Shown: positions 1 to 5,389, numbered from the stretch's first letter. The stretch is 5,473 nucleotides of DNA from JBEKJU01 sp050011095 (GCA_050011095.1 JBEKJU010000261.1:1-5473); one strand, 5' to 3'. Notes: generated by a model from the letters alone, not told the origin. Numbers and translations are program-made.

Positions 1-2
1 TG

Positions 3-128
3 TTACCGACTCCTTGCGTTTATCTCACTGAAAATGGAGCTGAGCTGGAGGACAACAAAGGTAGGAAAGGTACGGCCCAATTTACCGCTCTACAAACTCA
101 CACAAAAGGCTTGACACTACCGCAGTAA
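3..128 (+). CDS. possible 3' end of an unidentified upstream gene
   Basis: A frame open from the left edge of the window ends with TAA at 126-128, two bases before the integrase ATG at 131, so the two could be translationally coupled. The 41 residues (ending KGLTLPQ) match no family I recognise and have no motif. A second frame (positions 1-111, stop TGA at 112-114) is also open here, so openness alone means little. This may be the tail of a real gene, or debris left where the front half of the integrase was lost. Confidence 0.2.
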   Translation, partial: LPTPCVYLTENGAELEDNKGRKGTAQFTALQTHTKGLTLPQ

Positions 129-130
129 AA

Positions 131-766
131 ATGCCTACTGTCAAGAATAGCCGTGAGCGCTTCCTGTCCTATGAACAAGCAGACATGCTCTTAACAGAGA
201 TCAGGATTAGGTCTCAAACGACCTATGAAATCGCCCTACTCTCTCTCCACTGTGGCCTAAGAGCAAGCGAAATCTTGAATCTCAAGGGGAAGGACATTGA
301 CCTTGAACACGGTATCATTCACATTAGAGACCCGAAGAACAGCCAAGCTCGTACTGCCAACATGACTTATGCCGTGAGGGAGATATTCGAAGGAAGGATG
401 CCCGAATCGCATGAAGAGTACGTCTTTAAGGACAAACGCCACAAGGAGAAGATTAAACAAGTATCTCAAGCTTTTGTGAAGGCGGTAGACGCTGTCGGCC
501 TTAACCAAGGCGTTACCGATAGGCTGCAAAAGATCACCTTCCACACCTTGCGGCATACATTCGCTTCATGGCTCGCGCTACAGGGCGAAAGCTTACTGAC
601 AATCGCCGATCTTCTCGGTCATAAGACGTTGGCAATGGTCAAGAGGTATGCCCATCTAATGCCGGACGAGAAGAAACAAGCTACCCTAAGGCTTGAAAAA
701 GCCTTCGATGAGAGCAAGAAAGCCAACGGCAGACAGGGAGAAGTATGGATCAAGGTCAAGAAGTAG
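131..766 (+). CDS. tyrosine recombinase / phage-type integrase, catalytic domain only
   Basis: Site-specific tyrosine recombinase that would cut and rejoin DNA at att sites through a 3'-phosphotyrosine intermediate. The full catalytic set is visible in the 211 residues: Arg44 in CGLRASEI, Lys69 in DPKNSQ, His138 and Arg141 in HTLRHTFASWL, His164 in LLGHKTLAM, and nucleophile Tyr173 in RYAHL. Relatives are usually 330-400 residues and begin with an arm-binding and a core-binding (SAM-like) domain. Here both are absent: the protein opens in the linker just before the catalytic domain. The frame is open upstream only to the stop at 62-64, and those residues do not look like a core-binding domain, except that the last few (TTAVK) resemble the usual linker. 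No Shine-Dalgarno sequence precedes the ATG. It is probably a 5'-truncated remnant, though catalytic-only recombinases exist. It is more AT-rich than the genes to its right, consistent with transfer. Confidence 0.88.
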   Translation: MPTVKNSRERFLSYEQADMLLTEIRIRSQTTYEIALLSLHCGLRASEILNLKGKDIDLEHGIIHIRDPKNSQARTANMTYAVREIFEGRMPESHEEYVFKDKRHKEKIKQVSQAFVKAVDAVGLNQGVTDRLQKITFHTLRHTFASWLALQGESLLTIADLLGHKTLAMVKRYAHLMPDEKKQATLRLEKAFDESKKANGRQGEVWIKVKK

Positions 767-835
767 TAAAGCTTCCACGGCAAACCAACTAAGGGCATCA
801 CGTTTTCGCAGGTCCTTGGCGTGACTCCATATCTA

Positions 836-867
836 TGGTGAATGCATGGGAATCGAACCCACATCTC
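836..867 (-). other. tRNA 3'-end-like fragment, candidate attachment site
   Basis: Read on the minus strand, a T-arm is recognisable. A five-base stem GTGGG (862-858) and the loop TTCGATT (857-851) are followed by CCCAT (850-846), then GCATTCA and CCA (838-836). The 5' half of a tRNA is missing: no TGAATGC partner for the acceptor strand lies within 100 bases, and the bases where an anticodon stem should be (868-884) pair only at the ends. Counting from the T-arm, the CCA is one base too close, so it is not an intact tRNA end. A tRNA 3' piece 70 bases from an integrase gene is the classic arrangement of an att site. The fragment is seen; its role is inferred. Confidence 0.42.
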
Positions 868-922
868 AAGACTCGAAAACCGTTGTGCCACTTATGATTT
901 ATAGTCATCAACCTCGGCGTGA

Positions 923-939
923 TGCACGATTCTGCACGA
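923..939 (+). repeat. two direct copies of TGCACGA, 10 bp apart
   Basis: TGCACGA occurs at 923-929 and 933-939, one helical turn apart. Such phased repeats can be protein-binding sites, for example integrase arm sites or operator half-sites. Only two copies are present, so chance is quite possible. Confidence 0.25.
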
Positions 940-1042
940 CAGGTGTTGAATCTCCTTTGATCACGATGGCTTTCGGGCCATTATTGTCCCTCGATTATTC
1001 CACAACTGGTAAAGAGGCTTCGTAGTCTCTGTGCCGCCCACT

Positions 1043-1059
1043 ATTTTGCCGTGCAAAAT
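1043..1059. repeat. perfect 7-bp inverted repeat with 3-nt loop
   Basis: ATTTTGC at 1043-1049 and GCAAAAT at 1053-1059 flank the loop CGT. The hairpin is compact and perfect but not followed by a T-run on either strand, so it is a poor terminator. It is the first of several dyads in the non-coding stretch 868-1257, which otherwise holds no recognisable gene; the left part (about 940-1040) shows nothing beyond a weak ATGGC/GCCAT dyad at 966-981. Confidence 0.5.
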
Positions 1060-1092
1060 CGATGGACCTCAATCGTTACGTGCCTCTCGCTC

Positions 1093-1146
1093 CCTGCTTT
1101 GTTCAGTATGGGTGTCGAACTCGGTGCGAAGTGACGGCAAAGCAGG
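1093..1146. repeat. perfect 9-bp inverted repeat with 36-nt spacer
   Basis: CCTGCTTTG at 1093-1101 is the exact reverse complement of CAAAGCAGG at 1138-1146, and the stem can continue inward with two G-T pairs. It lies between the 1043 hairpin and the 1159 dyad upstream of the NERD gene, so all three may belong to one structured leader or a palindromic intergenic element. Confidence 0.45.
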
Positions 1147-1158
1147 AAAGTGCCAGCT

Positions 1159-1208
1159 AAGCCGCTAAAGTCAAGCTTTCGGACAACTTTAATGGACTTT
1201 TCCGGCTT
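1159..1208. repeat. imperfect 14-bp inverted repeat (12 of 14 pairs)
   Basis: The 14 bases 1159-1172 (AAGCCGCTAAAGTC) pair with 1195-1208 (GACTTTTCCGGCTT) at 12 positions, with a 22-base loop that contains a smaller AAAGT/ACTTT dyad. The right arm also takes part in the alternative hairpin at 1201-1232, so only one of the two can form at a time. Confidence 0.45.
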
Positions 1209-1253
1209 TTGTTGACCTTGCCGACAGCCGGACGTAACGTATGGCCGGGAGGA
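1201..1253 (+). promoter_or_regulatory. alternative hairpin and ribosome binding site of the NERD gene
   Basis: TCCGGCT (1201-1207) is perfectly complementary to AGCCGGA (1226-1232), giving a 7-bp stem with an 18-base loop that competes with the 1159-1208 stem. Fifteen bases further on is a strong Shine-Dalgarno GGGAGGA (1247-1253), five bases before ATG 1258. Mutually exclusive stems just before a ribosome binding site are typical of attenuators and riboswitches. I recognise no known riboswitch consensus here. Confidence 0.35.
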
Positions 1254-1257
1254 ACCC

Positions 1258-1968
1258 ATGAAAGAGGTGTTCTTTTCTGACTATCTTCAGAAAAAAGCGA
1301 AAAAGAACCTTGTGGCCTGCGTTGCCTGGGCCGTGATCGCCCTGGTCCTTCTACTCGCCGGAATTTCTACAGGCACCGCCTTCATCCTTATGTCAGGCCT
1401 GATCGTCGTCGTGGTCGCCCTTTTCATCGCGGCCACCCGCGGCCCTGCCTATGTGACCTACCGGTGCGGAATCCGGGGCGAGCAGGCGCTCAGGGCCCAT
1501 CTTCTCTCCTCTGGGTTGAATGACGAACACACCGCCTATTACAACCTCCCCTTGAACGACAACGGGAAGGCCTCCGACATCGACTGCATCCTCGTCGGCC
1601 CCTCCGGCCTTTTCGTCCTTGAGGTAAAGCACCATAAAGGCCTCATTCTCCACCGGAACGGTGTTTGGGCGCGGATCAAGGCGGGCCGAAGGGGAACCCT
1701 TTATCAGGGCCAACTCGGAGATCCCTCCGGTCAGCTACACCGCAATATCAGAAAGCTGAAAGAGTTGCTGGGAAAGGATCTCTGGTTCAACGGCGCCGTC
1801 GTTTTCACGAATCCCAGGGCCGTCCTCGACGTCGAGGGACTCCGGTGGGTCAAAGCGGTCACCGTGAAAGACCTTAAGCAGATCTTTTCTGGAAGAGCGA
1901 TCCTTTCCGCTAAGCAGATCGAGAAGATTAACGCCCGCCTCTCCGCTTCAGCCAAGAAAGTAATATAA
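1258..1968 (+). CDS. membrane-anchored NERD-domain (nuclease-related) protein
   Basis: 236-residue protein with two closely spaced hydrophobic segments at the N-terminus (about residues 19-35 and 41-58), then a cytoplasmic-type NERD domain (about 68-185). The NERD signature is clear: GIRGE at 71-75, DIDCILVGPSGLFVLEVK at 107-124, and a downstream QLHRNIRKL at 160-168. Asp107/Asp109, Glu122 and Lys124 form the D-ExK arrangement shared with PD-(D/E)xK nucleases, so the catalytic residues look intact. NERD proteins are widespread and often found near DNA-processing, plasmid or defence genes; their substrates are mostly unknown. A lysine-rich tail (AKKVI) ends the protein. Start choice is firm: GGGAGGA lies five bases upstream of the ATG. 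The gene follows a palindrome-rich leader, and the HD gene begins 186 bases after its stop. Nuclease activity is predicted, not shown. Confidence 0.85.
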   Translation: MKEVFFSDYLQKKAKKNLVACVAWAVIALVLLLAGISTGTAFILMSGLIVVVVALFIAATRGPAYVTYRCGIRGEQALRAHLLSSGLNDEHTAYYNLPLNDNGKASDIDCILVGPSGLFVLEVKHHKGLILHRNGVWARIKAGRRGTLYQGQLGDPSGQLHRNIRKLKELLGKDLWFNGAVVFTNPRAVLDVEGLRWVKAVTVKDLKQIFSGRAILSAKQIEKINARLSASAKKVI

Positions 1969-1972
1969 GAGG

Positions 1973-2004
1973 GGACAAACCCGAGGAACATCACGGGCGT
2001 GTCC
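1973..2004. repeat. two-step stem-loop just after the NERD gene
   Basis: GGACA (1973-1977) pairs with TGTCC (2000-2004), and CCCG (1980-1983) with CGGG (1994-1997), separated by a small AA/CG internal loop. It starts four bases after the NERD stop codon. No T-run follows, so it could be a Rho-dependent end, an mRNA-stabilising 3' structure, or chance. Confidence 0.35.
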
Positions 2005-2107
2005 GGAATATCTTCATTAGGCGGCTTGCCGAGCAGCGAAATCGACCCGGGCGTGAGCACGGGCTTTCTGTTGCCGGAATCCGGGATACGCAGAAGTTAC
2101 GCACATA

Positions 2108-2129
2108 ATATGAATTCATTAATTCATAT
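2108..2129. promoter_or_regulatory. perfect 9-4-9 AT-rich palindrome upstream of the HD gene
   Basis: ATATGAATT (2108-2116) and AATTCATAT (2121-2129) are exact reverse complements around CATT. The sequence also contains AATTCAT twice in direct orientation, at 2113-2119 and 2121-2127. It ends 12 bases before the Shine-Dalgarno of the HD gene and stands out as AT-rich in a GC-rich setting. This suits an operator for a dimeric repressor, or an mRNA hairpin controlling translation. Confidence 0.45.
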
Positions 2130-2154
2130 CGCTTCGACGGAAAGGAGAAGAGAG

Positions 2155-3840
2155 ATGACTGCGGGCAGAGGAACGGGTATGGTGGAGAGGATACTGGGCA
2201 GCCTCATGGGTCTATCCCTCGAGGAAAGCATGGTACTTTTTCCTCGCTGGATGGAAGGAGCGGACCCTCACCGGAAGGTTGCCATATTTACCGCGTGGAT
2301 GAACGCCGAGAAGGATATAAGACTGAAAAGGACCCTCTTCGTCGCATGGATGGCGGCAGAAAGGAAAAATGAGAAGTTCCTCAAAGACATAAGCGTCAAG
2401 GCGTCGGCCGTCTACGTGACGGAGGGGTTCGCCCGTGCCAATACGTCCAAGATCGAGGGCTGGATGACAAAGGCGTTGGAGCGAGACATGACGCTGACGC
2501 CGGGCGTGGTCGCGAACACGGCGAAGAACAACTTTCACATGCCGGAGGCGATGCTCCCTTTTCTGAAGAAGCTCGCACGGAAGGTCAAGGAGAGGATACG
2601 CCTTCGCCAGAGGAAGAATTCGGATAGGACCGCTCCGGGACGCCGTTCCTCGGTGACCGAAAGCCTCCTCGCTGAAGGCACTTACTCGTTGAATCTTTCC
2701 CTCGCTGAAACCTACCGAACTGGCCACTCCATTGTTCAGCCACCCCTCCCCGGTATCCTCGCTGAGTCTCCCTCGCTGGACTCGACAAGTAGGATAGAGG
2801 ACTACGAGGCCCTCATCGCCCCGTACAGGCCCCTCCTCGCTGAGGTCGCCTCGATGGACGTCCTCGATGAGCTGCTCAGGATGCTGTATGAGGGCGGCGA
2901 CGTCCCCTCGGTGGTCGGCTGGCGGGGCAAAATGTCGGATTGCGAGTACAGGAACCTGAAAGGGCATGAGCATTTCCTCCAGATTCTCCGGGGCGTCTCC
3001 CTCTACGACCATACGTACAACGTCCTGAAGGCTGCCCTTGACATTGCCGATGAAGAACTGCGGCAGAGGCACGACTTCCTTCTCCCCGCCATCATCACCG
3101 CCGCCCTCGGCCACGACATAGGGAAGATCGAATCTCTGTGGGGGCCTTCCCCCGGCCGGAAACATACCCACGAATACGTTGGAGAGGTCAAACTGGAAGA
3201 GATGCTCGCGTCCCATGGAAACAAAGTTTTCACTGAGACCGTTGTTGCCGCAGTCAGCCTCCACCACACTCTTTCCAAAGACGACACCGTTGCGAAGATC
3301 ATCATGGACGCCGACGCCAGAGCGAGGAAATGCGAGATCACCTCGGCCGATCCTGCTTTCGCCGTAAAGCCCATGGCCGAGTGGCTGGATTTACCGAGGT
3401 TCGCCGAAATTACCCTGCCGCACATCAACGAACTCGTCATTAAAAACCGGAGGGCCGTCTGGGACGCGATGTCCTTTGACGGCATCGTCTACTGCACACC
3501 GAAGTATGTCCGCGAGGTTCTCAAGCTCCTCGCGTTCGAGAAGAAGGTCCTCGACTATCGGCTCCTCCGTCAGTCCTTCCAGACCGACAACCGGGCGGTC
3601 CTCACCGAGTTCTCCGCAATACTGAGGAAACACGGCTACCTCGCTTATAAAATCAATGAGGCCTACTTTGGCCTGAAGTTCCTCTTCCAATCGAGCATTC
3701 CCGACATGCGCCAGCCGGAGCTATGGGCCATTCCGGTGAAAGTCCAGCTATTCCCGGCAAAACCCTCGGACATCGAGGAACGGAAGACGGATTACCTGAA
3801 GACCGTCGTTTCAGTGAGACCTGTTGCCGGCGGCTCGTGA
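2155..3840 (+). CDS. HD-domain phosphohydrolase-like protein with tryptophan-repeat N-terminus
   Basis: 561-residue soluble protein. Its centre is an HD metal-dependent hydrolase domain (about residues 280-395): His286 in YDHTYN, His320-Asp321 in GHDIGK, His337/His339 in HTHEYVG, His370-His371 in SLHHT, and Asp385/Asp387 in IMDADARARK. These ligands suggest an active, probably two-metal phosphohydrolase acting on a nucleotide or nucleic acid. Residues 30-105 carry a repeated Trp-Met pattern (Trp32, Trp48, Trp65, Trp103) in predicted helices. Residues 130-160 are strongly basic, and 165-215 look like a flexible linker. The C-terminal 150 residues contain GIVYCTPKYV and loosely recall the tail of MOBH relaxases, a weak resemblance. 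The start is set by AAGGAG at 2142-2147, seven bases before ATG 2155. An in-frame GTG at 1999 would add 52 residues, but has no ribosome binding site and would translate the palindrome. The natural substrate is unknown. Confidence 0.8.
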   Translation: MTAGRGTGMVERILGSLMGLSLEESMVLFPRWMEGADPHRKVAIFTAWMNAEKDIRLKRTLFVAWMAAERKNEKFLKDISVKASAVYVTEGFARANTSKIEGWMTKALERDMTLTPGVVANTAKNNFHMPEAMLPFLKKLARKVKERIRLRQRKNSDRTAPGRRSSVTESLLAEGTYSLNLSLAETYRTGHSIVQPPLPGILAESPSLDSTSRIEDYEALIAPYRPLLAEVASMDVLDELLRMLYEGGDVPSVVGWRGKMSDCEYRNLKGHEHFLQILRGVSLYDHTYNVLKAALDIADEELRQRHDFLLPAIITAALGHDIGKIESLWGPSPGRKHTHEYVGEVKLEEMLASHGNKVFTETVVAAVSLHHTLSKDDTVAKIIMDADARARKCEITSADPAFAVKPMAEWLDLPRFAEITLPHINELVIKNRRAVWDAMSFDGIVYCTPKYVREVLKLLAFEKKVLDYRLLRQSFQTDNRAVLTEFSAILRKHGYLAYKINEAYFGLKFLFQSSIPDMRQPELWAIPVKVQLFPAKPSDIEERKTDYLKTVVSVRPVAGGS

Positions 3841-4082
3841 GTGACCGAGATACCGTGTGGCTTTTATCTGAGGCTACTGCGGCGGCGAAAAAGCGTATGG
3901 GGTTGCTCCTGAAGTAATGATTTTGGGGGTTCGAATCGCAAGTCCAATACTTCACGTGCCGACTTTGAGAAGGCTCGGGGAATGACTCGAATCGTCCCTA
4001 CTCATTGGGATTGCACCCCTTGGCTCCCGTGGTTACATTAGCCGTAGGCGGGATGGATCGACAGCTATCAAGGAAGCAAGAA
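3841..4082 (+). other. intergenic region with tRNA T-loop-like scraps
   Basis: No gene is recognisable between the HD and SRPBCC genes. On the plus strand GGGGG at 3925-3929 is followed by a canonical T-loop TTCGAAT (3930-3936) and one pairing C, after which the stem fails. A second related string, CTCGAATCG, sits at 3986-3994. Neither has a D-arm or anticodon arm, so these are not tRNA genes. They could be remnants of recombination at a tRNA or chance. The Shine-Dalgarno of the next gene (AGGA, 4071-4074) closes the region. Confidence 0.3.
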
Positions 4083-4529
4083 ATGAATACATACGCAATC
4101 CATCACGAAGTCGGGATCAAAGCATCACCGGAAGCCGTTTACCAGGCACTGACGGACATAAAGAAACTCGCGGGCTGGTGGATATCCGATACCCGCGGCA
4201 AAGGCTCAAAGGTCGGGGACGTACTTGAGTTCTGGGCCGGAGATTTTTGTCAGAAATTTGAAGTCGTAGAACTTCAACCGGGCAAGCTCGTTCGCTGGAA
4301 AAATAAGGAGGGCCCTGAGGAATGGATTGGGACCGAAGTAGCTTTTGGATTAAGCGCCGACGAAAAACAGTGTTGGGTCCATTTCAGCCATTCGGGCTGG
4401 CGCACGGATACCGGAATCCTCCCTCACTGCTCCACAAAATGGGCGGTTTTTATGCTGAGTCTCAAGGACCTTTTGGAAAAGGGCAAAGGACATCCGTATC
4501 CCAACGACGTACAGATTAATCACGACTAA
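4083..4529 (+). CDS. SRPBCC / AHSA1-family (START-like) domain protein
   Basis: 148-residue single-domain cytosolic protein of the helix-grip (Bet v1-like) superfamily, which encloses hydrophobic ligands or assists chaperones. Visible family features are IKASPEAVYQAL at 12-23, which opens the first helix after strand one, the GWW motif at 31-33, GDVLEFW at 45-51, WIGTEVAFGL at 81-90, FSHSGW at 101-106, and a C-terminal helix with SLKDLLEKGKGHPYP at 126-140 ending in a short DVQI tail. Length is normal for the family and it appears complete. ATG 4083 is chosen because AGGA at 4071-4074 is well spaced and homologues begin just before the first strand. In-frame ATGs at 4005 and 4053 would only add a tail with no family character. 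These proteins are often annotated as polyketide cyclases or Hsp90 activators, but neither activity can be assumed. It appears to be an independent gene. Confidence 0.82.
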   Translation: MNTYAIHHEVGIKASPEAVYQALTDIKKLAGWWISDTRGKGSKVGDVLEFWAGDFCQKFEVVELQPGKLVRWKNKEGPEEWIGTEVAFGLSADEKQCWVHFSHSGWRTDTGILPHCSTKWAVFMLSLKDLLEKGKGHPYPNDVQINHD

Positions 4530-4634
4530 ACCCTTTCTCAAAATAATTTCCTGTTCCTGAGAGATGTGGTTACCTATGGATCGTGGCCCAGAGATACCTC
4601 ACGCCCAATCCGGAAGAACGCATCGCTCTCTCTC

Positions 4635-4658
4635 CCCCGCGCAGCCCGGCGTGCGGGG
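4635..4658. repeat. GC-rich 6-bp inverted repeat
   Basis: CCCCGC (4635-4640) and GCGGGG (4653-4658) could form a strong hairpin 33 bases before the start of the small gene at 4691. The gap 4530-4690 contains no other convincing feature. A weak TCTCA/TGAGA dyad at 4536-4562 follows the SRPBCC stop but lacks a T-run. Confidence 0.3.
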
Positions 4659-4690
4659 AACGCGCGATGTGCGCTATCGAAGAGGTTAGC

Positions 4691-4933
4691 ATGCCGTACG
4701 AGAAGATCGACGTCGAATGCTACAGCGGTTACAAGGCGAACGAGCGTCCGGTCGCATTCACCTATCAGAAACGGCGCCGGGAAGTGGCGGAAATCGTCGA
4801 CCGGTGGTACGAGGGAGATGTCAAGCCCCAGAATCCTGACGTGAGCTATTTCAAAGTCAGGACTGTTGAAGGCGAGGTCTTCCTTCTCCGCTACGTGTCG
4901 CTCTTCGACGCCTGGTCAATCGTTATGCCCTAG
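4691..4933 (+). CDS. small conserved-type protein of unknown function
   Basis: 80-residue, charged, soluble protein without signal peptide or membrane segment. It shows VECYSGYKANERPVAF (residues 8-23), VAEIVDRWYEG (32-42), SYFKVRTVEGEVFLLRY (52-68) and a closing DAWSIV (73-78). The alternation suggests a small beta-barrel-like fold with one helix. I recall short proteins of this style (an EILDRWYG-like core, then a YFKVR strand and a LR strand) in Desulfobacterota and related genomes, without assigned function; this is memory, not a search. ATG 4691 is preceded by AGAGG (4681-4685). An in-frame ATG at 4583 would add 36 residues rich in Pro and Arg that cross the GC-rich hairpin and do not look like part of the domain. 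Confidence 0.65.
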   Translation: MPYEKIDVECYSGYKANERPVAFTYQKRRREVAEIVDRWYEGDVKPQNPDVSYFKVRTVEGEVFLLRYVSLFDAWSIVMP

Positions 4934-4964
4934 CTGCCCCTCTTCGCCCATCTTTGAGGGGAGC
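4933..4964 (+). terminator. hairpin at the end of the small gene
   Basis: CCCCTC (4937-4942) pairs with GAGGGG (4956-4961). With a single bulged G at 4936, GCT (4933-4935) pairs with AGC (4962-4964), giving nine pairs starting at the last base of the stop codon. A T-run is missing, so it is not a textbook Rho-independent terminator; it may still act as a transcript end or 3' stabiliser. Confidence 0.45.
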
Positions 4965-5019
4965 GGCCGGTGAGACAAAACGGGCATTTGCACATCATCC
5001 CGGCACGCTAAGAGAAAAG

Positions 5020-5038
5020 AATTGCATTACGTGCAATT
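5020..5038. promoter_or_regulatory. 7-5-7 palindrome in the cinA upstream region
   Basis: AATTGCA (5020-5026) and TGCAATT (5032-5038) are perfect inverted repeats around TTACG, with TTGCAT inside resembling a -35 box. The following AT-rich stretch (5061-5081) has TATATT and TATAGT, but neither is at ideal spacing from a -35. A candidate operator or promoter region for the gene starting at 5116. Confidence 0.3.
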
Positions 5039-5115
5039 TCCTTAGTGACTTTGCCTCTGTGACTATATTAAATCTTATAGTTCCAGTCCAGAAACCCCTA
5101 GACCCGAGAGGTCCT

Positions 5116-5358
5116 ATGCATGCCGAAATAGTCATGATTGGCACCGAGCTTCTGCTCGGTGAAATTGTTGATACCAACGCCACCAAACTTGCCAGGATGC
5201 TGCGGGACATTGGCCTGGACCTGTACTACAAAACCACGGTCGGCGACAACGTTGCCCGCATCACCGCCGTGCTCAATCTGGCCCTTGACCGAACGCCTGT
5301 GGTCATTACCTCCGGCGGACTGGGGCCGACGGTGGATGATATGACCCGCCAGGGGTAG
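5116..5358 (+). pseudogene. cinA: truncated CinA-family protein, N-terminal fragment
   Basis: 80 residues of a CinA N-terminal domain (molybdopterin-binding MoCF/COG1058 fold, associated with ADP-ribose pyrophosphatase activity). The motif IGTELLLGEIVDTNATKLA follows the start, VGDN lies mid-way, and VVITSGGLGPTVDDMTRQ sits at the end. Complete CinA proteins are about 410-420 residues and continue with the rest of this domain and usually a C-terminal nicotinamide-nucleotide amidase domain; all of that is missing. The frame meets TAG at 5356-5358, and no other frame downstream resumes the family, so this is not a simple point mutation. Similarity stops at about 5352, where sequence like an insertion-sequence end begins. 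ATG 5116 is supported by GAGAGG at 5106-5111 and by matching the family's usual MxAEIVxIGTELL beginning. The product is almost certainly non-functional. Confidence 0.82.
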
Positions 5359-5389
5359 GGTAAACTCTTCTGTGTGAATTGAAAAAGGA

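Noticed and set aside
111..141. Consensus -35 TTGACA at 111-116 as an integrase promoter
   Set aside because: The matching -10 would fall inside the gene at about 134-141 and the transcript would start after the ATG.
966..981. ATGGC/GCCAT hairpin as a terminator
   Set aside because: Only five pairs, no following T-run, and no gene ends close by.
1130..1172. GCAAAGC-like string as a c-di-GMP (GEMM-I) riboswitch
   Set aside because: The other conserved blocks of that riboswitch, including the GGCAAACC-like segment and the tetraloop-receptor stem, are not present.
1041..1259. 72-codon open frame on the minus strand
   Set aside because: It coincides with the palindrome-rich leader of the NERD gene, has no family resemblance and no ribosome binding site, so it is more likely non-coding.
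1999..2154. 52-residue N-terminal extension of the HD protein from GTG 1999
   Set aside because: No Shine-Dalgarno at the GTG, the translation crosses the 9-4-9 palindrome, and ATG 2155 has an ideal AAGGAG.
2212..3267. 351-codon open frame on the minus strand
   Set aside because: It lies wholly antisense to the HD gene, whose domain motifs are clear, and its protein lacks recognisable motifs. Long antisense frames are common opposite GC-rich genes.
5142..5161. Perfect 8-4-8 inverted repeat inside the cinA fragment
   Set aside because: It encodes the conserved GTELLLGE segment, so protein constraint and codon choice can explain the symmetry.
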